From the NCBI RefSeq assembly GCF_019048865.1, contig NZ_CP077604.1, forward strand, positions 4,774,001-4,838,000: DNA of 64,000 nucleotides. Reading direction: 5' to 3'. Source of the DNA: Aquihabitans sp. G128 (GTDB lineage: Bacteria > Actinomycetota > Acidimicrobiia > Acidimicrobiales > Iamiaceae). Below the pieces are notes generated by a model. It ran no database searches. It saw nothing but the letters and a program-made list of their open reading frames with translations, and was not told the origin of the DNA. The translations under genes and the position numbers were made by a program. Within the stretch, counting starts at the first letter, position 1, and each line of letters starts with the position of its first letter. Shown here piece by piece: positions 18,734-26,923 of the stretch.

Positions 18734-19216
18734 CTAGTTGTTCAGGAAGTCGGCACGCAGGAGCGTGCCGTTGACCCAGGTGAGGGTGGACTTCGCCACC
18801 TCGACGCCCTGGACGATCTCCTGGCTGACCACGCAGTCGGCGCCGGCGGGCCAGCCCTGGGTGAAGGTCGTCTGCCCGAGCGACAGGTCGCCGCTCTTCT
18901 GGAGCACGACGGTCTGGGTCAGCTCGGTGCCGCCGGAGCAGCGGACGTGGACGGTGACCGGGAGGCCGGCCTGGTCGTCGAGCGCCTTGACCACGACCTG
19001 CACGGTGATGCCGTTCTTGATCTCGAACTTCGGGGTGGCGACCTCGTTCTTGCCCAGGCCGAAGATGCCGCCGACGTCCTCGACCACGCCCACCACCACG
19101 GCGGCCGGCTTGCAGGCCGACAGGAGGGCGAGCGGGGCGATGAGGGCCACGGCCCAGCGTGTCCGGCGCCGCCGCGTGGTGCTGCTGGCGCGGGTGTCGA
19201 GCTCGGTGCTGGCCAT
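18734..19216 (-). CDS. Predicted lipoprotein, unknown function
   Basis: 160 residues. Basic start (STTRRRRTRW), hydrophobic helix and lipobox LLSAC around residue 35, then PAAVVVGVVEDVGGIFGLGKNEVATPKFEIKNGITVQVVVKALDDQAGLPVTVHVRCSGGTELTQ. The mature part is all-beta in look with two Cys (VRCSGG, GADCVVS) that may pair, like an Ig-type domain. No family recognised. Last gene of a minus-strand series that begins with the serine hydrolase. Confidence 0.65.
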   Translation of the reverse strand: MASTELDTRASSTTRRRRTRWAVALIAPLALLSACKPAAVVVGVVEDVGGIFGLGKNEVATPKFEIKNGITVQVVVKALDDQAGLPVTVHVRCSGGTELTQTVVLQKSGDLSLGQTTFTQGWPAGADCVVSQEIVQGVEVAKSTLTWVNGTLLRADFLNN

Positions 19217-19300
19217 GGGTCCCCCCGGACATGGATCGGTGCTGGCGGCACCGTAGCAGGATCCGAGCCTTCACTCGCTTTTGCGGTAGCGCCGGCGGCG

Positions 19301-19502
19301 TCAGGGGGAGTCGGTCCGCTTCCGTCCGGCGGTCGCGAACCAGATCGCCACCAACAGGGCAACCCCGAAGCCCAACAGGGGCGCGGCGGCTGCTTCCCGT
19401 CGCGAGGCCACTGACCCCGACGACCACCCAGGCGCCGCCCCAGATCCCGTACGCCCGCCGGAGCGACGGGGACGACACGGGGCGGGCGTCTCTCGGAGCC
19501 AT
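19301..19502 (-). CDS. Small two-helix membrane protein (probable frameshift)
   Basis: Reading from ATG 19502 gives MAPRDARPVSSPSLRRAYGIWGGAWVVVG. In the adjacent frame the sequence continues SVASRREAAAAPLLGFGVALLVAIWFATAGRKRTDSP to a stop at 19301. Removing one G from the GGGG at about 19410 joins them into a 66-residue protein with two short membrane helices. The gap is otherwise empty, and the shift has the same sign as the other indels in the window. It follows the serine hydrolase by 12 bases on the same strand. No family recognised; evidence is indirect. Confidence 0.35.
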
Positions 19503-19514
19503 GGCGGGCGGCGG

Positions 19515-20633
19515 TCAGCGCTCGGGGAAGCAGCCGGCGATCTCGGTGAGGTGGGCGTTGAGGTGGATGGTGTTGCCGCTGGCGGTCTTGCCCAGGCGCA
19601 CCAGCACGACGTCGCGCGTGGGGAAGCAGATGACCCGCTGGCCCTCGAAGCCGTGGGCGCCGAAGGGCATCTGGTCCTGGTCCCAGGTCCACCAGTGGGC
19701 GCCGTGGAGGATCTCGTCGTCCCAGGAGCGGGCGGTGCGGCCGTGGGCGATCCAGCCGTCGGGCACCAGGCGCACGCCGTCCCACTCGCCGTTGCGCAGG
19801 GCCAGCAGGCCGAAGCGGCACCAGTCCTGGAGCGTGGCGTAGGCGTAGGAGGAGCCGATGAAGGTGCCGGTCTCGTCGAACTCGGCCCGGGCCGAGCGCA
19901 TGCCGATCGGATCGAAGATGCGCTCGTGGAGGAAGCGGTCCATGCCGTCGGCATCGAGGCCGAGGACCCGCTGGAGGTTGGCCACCACGATGTTGGTGGT
20001 GCCCGAGGAGTAGTTGAAGGCCGCTTCGCTGCCGGGCTCGGCCACCAGCGGGAACGAGGCGGCGAAGGTGGCCATGTCCGGCGCGCCGTCGCCGAAGAGC
20101 ATGTTGATGACGTCGGGCAGCTTCTCGCCGTCGAGGTCGTAGTACTCCTCGCGCCACTCCAGGCCGGGCCGCATGGCCAGGAGGTCGTCCCAGGTGATGG
20201 CGCCACGAGGGTCGCCTTCGGCCTGCCACTGGCGCTCGGGCACGGCGTCGGTCACCGAGAGCTTGCCGTCGCCGATCGCGACGCCCACGGCGAGGTGGCT
20301 GATGCTCTTGGCCATCGACCACGACAGCAGCTCGTCCTTCGCGGTCAGGTCGTCGAACGGCGGGTCCTCGCCCAGCGAGCGCAGGTCCTGCACGATGCGG
20401 CGGCCGTAGCGCTCGGCCACCAGGTGCCCGCCGACCACGACGGCGGCGGCGTGGGTGAGGCCGAAGATCGGGTGGGGCTCCGGGCCGACCAGCTCGTCGA
20501 GCAGCGCGTCGAGGCGGTCCTGGTCGCCGCCGAGGGCGGCGGCGTCGGCGCGGGGCCACTCGTCGGTGGGCCAGGCCACGCCTTCGGGCTGGCCGGGGAG
20601 GGGTTGGAGGTCGCGGGTGGGGATCGGCGGCAT
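19515..20633 (-). CDS. Serine hydrolase, beta-lactamase class C family
   Basis: 372 residues, penicillin-binding-protein/EstB-like esterase fold. SxxK motif SMAKS (about residue 110) supplies the nucleophile; the second motif is Tyr in FNYSSGTTNIV; a WTWDQDQMPFGAHGFEGQ segment near the C-terminus is in the place of the KTG/HxG box. No signal peptide is seen, so it is cytoplasmic, which favours an esterase or amidase over a cell-wall enzyme. It is 14 bases after the EEP-family gene on the same strand. Confidence 0.85.
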   Translation of the reverse strand: MPPIPTRDLQPLPGQPEGVAWPTDEWPRADAAALGGDQDRLDALLDELVGPEPHPIFGLTHAAAVVVGGHLVAERYGRRIVQDLRSLGEDPPFDDLTAKDELLSWSMAKSISHLAVGVAIGDGKLSVTDAVPERQWQAEGDPRGAITWDDLLAMRPGLEWREEYYDLDGEKLPDVINMLFGDGAPDMATFAASFPLVAEPGSEAAFNYSSGTTNIVVANLQRVLGLDADGMDRFLHERIFDPIGMRSARAEFDETGTFIGSSYAYATLQDWCRFGLLALRNGEWDGVRLVPDGWIAHGRTARSWDDEILHGAHWWTWDQDQMPFGAHGFEGQRVICFPTRDVVLVRLGKTASGNTIHLNAHLTEIAGCFPER

Positions 20634-20647
20634 CGAGGCAGGTCCAG

Positions 20648-21643
20648 TCAGGAGAGGTGGAGGGTCACGGAGAGGGCGAGGTGGTCCGACAGCGAGCCGG
20701 CGGGACCGCCCCGCACGCCCCGGCCGCTGAAGGCCCAGCGGCGGGGGCGCTCGACGTCGACGGTCACGGAGTGGTCCTGGGCGGGCGCCAGCCAGAGGTA
20801 GTCGATGCGCTCGCCCGGGGCCGCGTCGACGTCACCGTCGGGGTCGTCGGCCACCTGGTCGGGCTCGTCGGGGTCCGGCGGCAGGTCGGTGGGCGAGGCG
20901 AACGTGCAGGTGTGGCCGGGGCCCACGCCGTGGGCGGCCCACAGGTCTTCGAGGCCGATGCGCCGGAGCCGGACGGCGAGGTCGTCGTAATCGCCGGAGG
21001 GGTCGGCGAGCGAGGCGTTCCGGCGCTGCACGTTGAAGTCGCCTACCAGGAGGACGGGCACGTCCGGGCGCCGCTCCCGCTCGATGAACGACACCAGCTC
21101 GTCGACCTGGCGCATCCGGGCACCGTGGTGGCGCACCGAGTCCTCGGCGCCCGGCACGGGCAGCAGGTCGCCGCCGGCGATGAGGTGGGTGGAGACCAGG
21201 TCCAGCATCGGCGCGCCCTCGCCGTCGCCCAGCTGCACGCGGGTGAGCAGGGCGCCCTTGGTCGCGAACGTGTCGGAGTCCCGGAGGTCCCCGCCGCTGC
21301 GGTAGGCGTGGGTGGCCTGGTGGACGAGGGTCACCTTCGCCGGGTCGACCAGGGTCGCCAGGCCGCTTCCGGTCAGGCGGAACCGACCGCGGGCCGGTCC
21401 GGGCACCAGGGTGGCCCCCGGCCAAGCGGCGGCCACGGCATCTCGCTCGGGCTGCTCGAAGCACTCGCCCAGCGCCACCACGTCGAAGCGGTCCCGCAGC
21501 GCCGCGCCCACCAGCGGCGCCCGCTCGCCGACGTGCGGCGCCAGCTTCTCGCCGATCACCGGCAGCACCGGCCCGCTCGGCCACACCCGCGGCCGCAGCA
21601 GCCACGTGTTCCAGAACCCCACCCGAACGCTCCCCGTGCCCAT
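20648..21643 (-). CDS. Endonuclease/exonuclease/phosphatase family protein
   Basis: 331 residues. EEP fold: VRVGFWNTWLL at the start, VVALGECFEQPE, LVSTHLIAGGD, VLLVGDFNVQRRNAS, GERIDYLWLAP and SLSDHLALSVTLHL hold the metal and catalytic Asn/Asp/His positions of the family. The layout resembles sphingomyelinase C or synaptojanin-type phosphatases more than DNA-repair nucleases. No export signal is visible. ATG 21643 opens directly into the first strand. Divergent from the proline-oxidation gene, with a solo hairpin repeat in the 210-base gap. Confidence 0.82.
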   Translation of the reverse strand: MGTGSVRVGFWNTWLLRPRVWPSGPVLPVIGEKLAPHVGERAPLVGAALRDRFDVVALGECFEQPERDAVAAAWPGATLVPGPARGRFRLTGSGLATLVDPAKVTLVHQATHAYRSGGDLRDSDTFATKGALLTRVQLGDGEGAPMLDLVSTHLIAGGDLLPVPGAEDSVRHHGARMRQVDELVSFIERERRPDVPVLLVGDFNVQRRNASLADPSGDYDDLAVRLRRIGLEDLWAAHGVGPGHTCTFASPTDLPPDPDEPDQVADDPDGDVDAAPGERIDYLWLAPAQDHSVTVDVERPRRWAFSGRGVRGGPAGSLSDHLALSVTLHLS

Positions 21644-21711
21644 GCCCGCCGACGCTACCGGCCCGCCCCCACCCGCCCCGCCAGCCTCATCGCAGCGGCC
21701 CACCCCCTTCC

Positions 21712-21760
21712 GAACTTGTCGCAGTTGGCCGACGCCCCGGTCGACAACTGCGACAAGTTC
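21712..21760. repeat. Solo hairpin repeat D (GAACTT...AAGTTC type)
   Basis: Perfect 16-bp arms GAACTTGTCGCAGTTG (21712-21727) and its complement (21745-21760), 49 bases in all, with a partly pairing loop. It lies between two divergent genes, so it is not a terminator. Ends and length match the hairpins at 24903, 35163, 44625 and 59276. Confidence 0.85.
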
Positions 21761-21853
21761 GGGTTGGGCTGGGCGGTCTGGGGGTTTCGGGCGGTTCGGC
21801 GGGTGGGGGTGGGTAGGGTCGGCCGCGGGGGACGTTGGTCGTCTGGAGGACCC

Positions 21854-24847
21854 GTGGCCGCTTCGTCGTCCGCCGAACGTGAGGTCGTGGCCCTCGCTCG
21901 GGAGCTGGCGGCCGCGTCCACGCCGTCGTGGCCGGAGCGGGTGCGGAACCGGGCCTCGGCCGACGCCGTCGCCATGGCGTGGGCCACGCGGCAGCCGGCG
22001 TTCAAGACCCACCTGTTCCGCTTCGTCGATGTGGTGCCGGCGTGTCGAAGCTCGGCCGAGGTGGCCGCCCACCTCCGCGAGGAGCTCGACCGGCCCGAGT
22101 CGCCGGCGGGGGTGCGGCTGGGGCTGCGGCTGGCCGCGGCCGTGCCGCGTGGTGACGCGGTCGCGGCGGCGGTCGCTCGGGCCGGCATCCGGCAGATGGC
22201 CCGGCAGTTCATCATCGGTGAGCGCATCGACGAGGTGGTGGGCGAGATCGGCGCTCGCTGGGAGGACGGCTTCGCCAGCACGGTCGACCTGTTGGGGGAG
22301 AAGACGCTGACCCGGGCCGACGGCGATGCCTACGCGGAACGGGTGGGGGAGTCGCTCGGCGCGCTGGTGGCGGCCGCCCGCTCGTGGCCCGCCCGGCCGA
22401 AGCTGGAGCGGGACCCGTTCGGCCCGCTCGGGCGCGCCAACCTGTCGATCAAGCCGACGGCGCTGGCGCCCCGCATGCACGCCCTCACCGAGTCGCTCGG
22501 GGTGGCCGAGGCGGTCGAGCGCCTCGGGCCGATCCTCGACCGGGCCAAGGCGGCCGGTGCCACCATCCACGTCGACGCCGAGCACGACGAGACCAAGGAC
22601 GCCACCCACGCCCTGCTGGCGGAGATCGGCCGCCGATGGCCCGACGGGCCCGCCCTCGGCTGCGTGGTCCAGGCCTACCGCCACGACGCCGCCGACGACC
22701 TCGCCCACCTGCTGCGGTGGTCGGGCGAGGCGCTGGCCACCCCGCTGCAGGTCCGGCTCGTGAAGGGCGCGTACTGGGACGCCGAGACCATCGCCGCCCG
22801 CGCCAACGGCTGGGACAGCCCCCTGTTCGCGGTGAAGTCGGCCTCGGACGCGAACTACGAGCTGTGCGCCGCCGAGCTGGCGGCGGGCGCGGCGAGCGGC
22901 GTGGTCCGCCCGGCGTTCGCCAGCCACAACCTGCGCTCCATCGCCGCCGCAGTGGTGGCCTGCCGGCGGGAGGGGCTGGACGACTCGGCCTTCGAGGTCC
23001 AGGTGCTCCACGGCATGGCCGAGCCGCTGCACCACGGCCTGCGCGACGTGGGCTTCCGCACCCGGGTGTACTCGCCCATGGGCGACCTCATCCCCGGCAT
23101 GGGCTACCTCGTGCGACGGCTGCTGGAGAACACCGCCAACGAGAGCTTCGTGCGCCAGCAGTGGTCCGAGGGCGCCGACCTGGAGGCCTCGCTCGCCCCG
23201 CCGTCGGCTGCTGCCACCCCGGTGCCTGTCGCCACCCCGTCCCGCTCGTCCGAGGAGGACCCCATGTCGGTCACCAGCACGTTCCGCAACGAGCCCCTCG
23301 CCGAGGTGCGCCGGGCGCCGGTGCGCCGCCGCCTGGCCGATGCGGTGGCCGACGTCGAGCGCACGCTCGGCTTCGACGTGCCCGTGCTGGTGGGCGGAGA
23401 TCGGGCGGCGGGCCGCGGGGGTGACCCGCTGCCCAGCCTCGACCCGGGCCGCACCGATCGGGTGGTCGCGGTCCAGCAGCTCGCGTCGGCCGACCAGGCC
23501 ACCGAGGCCGTCGAGGTCGGCCACCGGGCGCTCCGGTCTTGGGGCGGCCGCCCGGTCGAGGAGCGTGCCGCGATCCTCCGTGGCGCCGCCGACCTGCTGC
23601 GCCGCCGGCGCGACGAGCTCTCGGCGCTCATCGCCATCGAGGCCGGCAAGCCCATCGCCGAGGCCGACGGCGACGTGGCCGAGGCCCTCGACTTCTGGAC
23701 GTACTACGCCGCGGTGGCGGTGCAGCTCGACGCCACCGCGCTGGCCCAGGTCCCCGGCGAGCGCAACGACCTGCACTGGCGACCCCGTGGCGTGACGGCC
23801 GTGATCGCCCCGTGGAACTTCCCGCTCGCCATTCCCGCCGGCATGGTCGGCGCGGCGCTGGTGACCGGCAACCCGGTGGTGTTCAAGCCGGCCGAGCAGA
23901 CCCCCGGCGTGGCCCTGCGCATGGTCGAGCTGCTCCACGAGGCGGGCGTGCCGGTCGATGCCCTGTCCTTGCTGCCCGGCCTCGGGGAGGACGTCGGCCC
24001 GGTCCTGGTGGAGCACCCGTTGGTGGCCACCATCGCCTTCACCGGCTCACGGGCCGTGGGCCTCGACATCGTCCGGCGGGCCGGTGCCACCCCGGCGGGC
24101 CAGCGGGTGGTGAAGCGCGTCTCGGCGGAGATGGGCGGCAAGAACCCGGTGATCGTCGACCTGGACGCCGACCTCGACGTGGCCGTGCCGGCGCTGGTCG
24201 CCGGCGCTTTCGGCTACGCCGGGCAGAAGTGCTCGGCCACGTCCCGGGTGCTGGTGCCGCACCGCTTGGTGGACCAGCTCGCCGACCGCCTGACCGGTGC
24301 CGTCGAGGTGCTCACCGTCGGCCACCCCACCGACCCGGCCAACGCCATGGGCCCGCTCATCGACCAGGAGGCCTTCGACCGGGTGCACGGCTACCGCTCG
24401 ATCGCGGCCGAGGAGGGTCGGGTGGTCGCCCAGCGCGACGACGTGCCCGACGGCGGCTGGTACGTCGGCCCGACGGTGGTGGTGGTCGGCGACCGCCACG
24501 CCCGGGTGGCGACCGAGGAGGTCTTCGGCCCGGTGCTGGCCATCGTCCCGGTGGCCGACTTCGACGAAGCGCTCGACGCCGCCAACGACGCCGACCACGC
24601 CCTCACCGCCGGCCTGTTCAGCCGCACCCCCAGCCACATCGAGGCGGCGGCCCGTCGCCTCGAGGCCGGCAACCTCTACGTCAACCGGGGGACGACGGGC
24701 GCCATGGTGGCCCGCCAGCCCTTCGGCGGTCACAAGCTCTCCGGCAGCGGCGCCAAGACCGGCGGCCCCGGCTACCTCGAGCAGTTCGCCACCCCGGTCG
24801 TGGTCACCGAGAACACCCAGCGCCAAGGCTTCGCCCCCGACCTCTAG
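21854..24847 (+). CDS. putA: Bifunctional proline dehydrogenase / glutamate-semialdehyde dehydrogenase
   Basis: 997 residues from GTG 21854, eight bases after GGAGGA. Oxidises proline to glutamate in two steps. Residues 1-440 are the FAD proline dehydrogenase barrel (LSIKPTALAPRMH, IHVDAEHDETKD, GCVVQAYRHDA, RLVKGAYWDAE, FASHNLRSIA). About 470-990 is the NAD-dependent aldehyde dehydrogenase (VIAPWNFPLAIPAGM, FTGSRAVG, catalytic Glu in SAEMGGKNPVIV at about 757, Cys in GYAGQKCSATSR at about 792). The E. coli-type N-terminal DNA-binding domain and the C-terminal extension are absent, so it should not self-regulate. A linker of about 30 residues joins the halves. Confidence 0.92.
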   Translation: MAASSSAEREVVALARELAAASTPSWPERVRNRASADAVAMAWATRQPAFKTHLFRFVDVVPACRSSAEVAAHLREELDRPESPAGVRLGLRLAAAVPRGDAVAAAVARAGIRQMARQFIIGERIDEVVGEIGARWEDGFASTVDLLGEKTLTRADGDAYAERVGESLGALVAAARSWPARPKLERDPFGPLGRANLSIKPTALAPRMHALTESLGVAEAVERLGPILDRAKAAGATIHVDAEHDETKDATHALLAEIGRRWPDGPALGCVVQAYRHDAADDLAHLLRWSGEALATPLQVRLVKGAYWDAETIAARANGWDSPLFAVKSASDANYELCAAELAAGAASGVVRPAFASHNLRSIAAAVVACRREGLDDSAFEVQVLHGMAEPLHHGLRDVGFRTRVYSPMGDLIPGMGYLVRRLLENTANESFVRQQWSEGADLEASLAPPSAAATPVPVATPSRSSEEDPMSVTSTFRNEPLAEVRRAPVRRRLADAVADVERTLGFDVPVLVGGDRAAGRGGDPLPSLDPGRTDRVVAVQQLASADQATEAVEVGHRALRSWGGRPVEERAAILRGAADLLRRRRDELSALIAIEAGKPIAEADGDVAEALDFWTYYAAVAVQLDATALAQVPGERNDLHWRPRGVTAVIAPWNFPLAIPAGMVGAALVTGNPVVFKPAEQTPGVALRMVELLHEAGVPVDALSLLPGLGEDVGPVLVEHPLVATIAFTGSRAVGLDIVRRAGATPAGQRVVKRVSAEMGGKNPVIVDLDADLDVAVPALVAGAFGYAGQKCSATSRVLVPHRLVDQLADRLTGAVEVLTVGHPTDPANAMGPLIDQEAFDRVHGYRSIAAEEGRVVAQRDDVPDGGWYVGPTVVVVGDRHARVATEEVFGPVLAIVPVADFDEALDAANDADHALTAGLFSRTPSHIEAAARRLEAGNLYVNRGTTGAMVARQPFGGHKLSGSGAKTGGPGYLEQFATPVVVTENTQRQGFAPDL

Positions 24848-24902
24848 CCACAAGCGGTTCGACCCTCGTTCCCGCCCGCCGCACCTCCCCGCTTCCCGTC
24901 GC

Positions 24903-25096
24903 AACTTGTGGGCCGACGCTTCCGTTTTCGGCGGTGTGGGCCCACAAGTTCGAGGGGGTGGCGGGCACCCCGGTGAACTTGTGGGCCGACGCTTCCGTTT
25001 TCGGCGGTGTGGGCCCACAAGTTCGAGGGGGTGGCGGGCACCCCGGTGAACTTGTGGGCCGACGCTTCCGTTTTCGGCGGTGTGGGCCCACAAGTT
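24903..25096. repeat. Hairpin array A: three tandem 73-bp units
   Basis: Three nearly identical units start at 24903, 24976 and 25049. Each is a 48-bp hairpin (arms AACTTGTGGGCC / GGCCCACAAGTT around a core containing CCG-TTTT-CGG) plus a 25-bp spacer. It fills the gap between two convergent genes. The units can be read through as open frames, but no ribosome-binding site or natural protein is apparent. Confidence 0.93.
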
Positions 25097-25140
25097 CGAG
25101 GGGGTGGCGGTGGGGGGCGGCCGGGGCGAGTCGCGCAGGG

Positions 25141-25743
25141 CTACGGGTGGCGGTCGGGGACCTGGGGGCCGATCCAGGTGAGGACGTGGAGGTGGTGGGT
25201 GCGGGTGCGGCCGACCTCGGGGCCGACGGCATCTCCGTCGGCGAGGTCGGAGCCGGGGGGCAGGTGCTCGGTGAGGTCGAGGTCGTAGGCGCCCACCAGC
25301 TCGAAGCCGGTCTTGCGGTAGAGCACCTCGGCCTCGGCGAGGTTGTCGGCCATGTCGAGCACCGGGCGACGGCCGAGGGCGTGGGCGGCGTCGACGGCGG
25401 TGGCGAGCAGGGCCCGACCGGTGCCGGTGCCCTGGATCCGGGCGTGCACCAGGAGGCGTCGCACCACGACCAGCTCGTCCCTGGCCAGGCCGGTGGCGGC
25501 CACCCACTGGTCGGTGGCCGCGTCGTCGTGGGCGTCGGTGAGCACTGCGTGGCCCACCACCTCGTCGCCGGCCTCGGGGTCGGTGGCCACCCACCCCGCC
25601 ACCACGTCGTCGCCGGCGCCCCAGGCCCGGAGGTCGGGCGGCAGCGCCACCGGATAGGCGTGCGAGTGGTGGCTGGCCAGCAGCAGGTCGGCCACGCCGT
25701 CCAGGTCGGCCTCGGTGCGGGGGCGGATGGGGAACGGGGCCAT
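25141..25743 (-). CDS. GNAT family N-acetyltransferase
   Basis: 200 residues: IRPRTEADLDGVADLLLASHHSHAYP start, VGHAVLTDAHDD strand, then VVRRLLVHARIQGTGTGRALLATAVDAAHALGRRPVLDMADNLAEAEVLYRKTGFELVGAY, in which QGTGTG is the acetyl-CoA pyrophosphate loop and YRKTGFE the usual strand 6-7 region. A Gly/Asp-rich tail includes a His-rich HHLHVLTW. The acceptor is unknown. Monocistronic; its 3' end faces hairpin array A. Confidence 0.87.
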   Translation of the reverse strand: MAPFPIRPRTEADLDGVADLLLASHHSHAYPVALPPDLRAWGAGDDVVAGWVATDPEAGDEVVGHAVLTDAHDDAATDQWVAATGLARDELVVVRRLLVHARIQGTGTGRALLATAVDAAHALGRRPVLDMADNLAEAEVLYRKTGFELVGAYDLDLTEHLPPGSDLADGDAVGPEVGRTRTHHLHVLTWIGPQVPDRHP

Positions 25744-25917
25744 CGGCCCAGCCTGCCCGCCGACCGCCCATCCGGCCGAACGGGTTGGCGGCGAGCCGGC
25801 CTCGCTCCGACCGGGGCGCCAGGACGATGGGGCCCGCGCCGGTGGGCATCAGCCGCGGAGGGGACGACCTCGGCCTCTGCTCGCCTCGGTCAGCCAGCTG
25901 CGGTCAGCCAGCTGCGG

Positions 25918-26886
25918 TCAGCCGGCCTCGGCCTCGGCCTGGGCCAGCACGTCTTCGGGCGGGCGGGTGCCGGCGCCCTTGCCGAGCGCCGACTGCTCGT
26001 CGGCCAGGCGCAGCAGCAGGGCGTTCACCGGGGTGGGCACGCCGTGGGCGGCCCCGAGGCGGACGATCTCGCCGGTGAGCAGGTCGGTCTCGAGCGGGGT
26101 GCCGCGGGTGACGCTCTGCCAGGTGGACCCGCCGGTGGTGCCGTCGGGCGTCCACTGGAGGAGGTCGCCGCGCCGCTCCCGGTCCTCGTCGGACGAGGCG
26201 TAGGCGATGCCGGCGGCGTCGAGGACGGCACGACCCTCCCGGTTCGCCGCCCGCCCGAGGTCGCTGAAGCGGGCGGCCGGCCCGCTGACCACCTCGATGG
26301 CGTTGCCCAGGTTCATGAGCAGCTTCGCCCACTTCCACCGCATGATGTCGGGCCGGGCCTCGCTCACGATGCCGGCCGCGGTGAAGGCCGCTGCCACGTC
26401 ACGGGCCATCTGGTCCACGCCGTCGGGGAAGCACCCGATGTCGAGGATGGCGGGCACCGGGCCGGACTTGGCCTCCACCACGCCGGGCTCCAGGTGCAGC
26501 GTCGGCGCCATGACGGTGACGCCGTAGGTGTGGGCGAAGCGCTCGGCGACCACGGCCTCGTTGGCGATGCCATTCTGCAGGCACGCGACCGGCAGGGCGC
26601 TCGGCGCGCCGGCCTCGGCCAGCTGGTCGAGCACGCCCCGGGTGTCCTGGCCCTTGACCGCCAGCAGCACGACGTCGTCCGACGACAGCCCGAGCTCGGC
26701 CGGGGTGGCGGCGGTGGGCGGGTGCACCACGAAGTCGCCCTGGGGCGTGCGCACCGTCAGCCCGTCGGCGCGGATGCGGGCACCGTGCTCGCCGCGGGCG
26801 ACGAGCGCCACGTCCTGGCCGGAACGGGCGAGGTACCCGCCCACCACGCCGCCGATCGCCCCTGTTCCGATGACCACGAATCGCAT
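25918..26886 (-). CDS. 2-dehydropantoate 2-reductase family protein
   Basis: 322 residues. N-terminal Rossmann start MRFVVIGTGAIGGVVGGYLARSGQDVALVARGEHGARIRADGL, then VLLAVKGQDT, the family Lys in WKWAKLLMNLGNAIEVV and a C-terminal helical part (GTPLETDLLTGEIVRLGAAHGVPTPVNALLLRLAD). NADPH-dependent reduction of ketopantoate to pantoate (coenzyme A pathway) is the family prototype, but actinobacteria carry several paralogues with other substrates and no pan genes are near. The start coincides with the first glycine-rich strand. Confidence 0.85.
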   Translation of the reverse strand: MRFVVIGTGAIGGVVGGYLARSGQDVALVARGEHGARIRADGLTVRTPQGDFVVHPPTAATPAELGLSSDDVVLLAVKGQDTRGVLDQLAEAGAPSALPVACLQNGIANEAVVAERFAHTYGVTVMAPTLHLEPGVVEAKSGPVPAILDIGCFPDGVDQMARDVAAAFTAAGIVSEARPDIMRWKWAKLLMNLGNAIEVVSGPAARFSDLGRAANREGRAVLDAAGIAYASSDEDRERRGDLLQWTPDGTTGGSTWQSVTRGTPLETDLLTGEIVRLGAAHGVPTPVNALLLRLADEQSALGKGAGTRPPEDVLAQAEAEAG

Positions 26887-26923
26887 TCGCCCAGGCTGGC
26901 ACCTCCGGGGGCGGATGCGTCGC

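Noticed and set aside
18734..19216. Cytochrome or metal-binding protein suggested by its Cys content
   Set aside because: No CxxCH or other metal motif; the first Cys is the lipobox and the other two probably form a disulfide.
24903..25096. Possible CRISPR array
   Set aside because: Spacers are identical between units and the repeat is a 48-bp hairpin; no cas genes are near.
24804..25232. Repetitive peptides encoded across array A (for example a LWADASVFGGVGPQV-like frame)
   Set aside because: They arise from reading the 73-bp repeat, since 73 is not a multiple of 3 and all frames stay open; no start signal.
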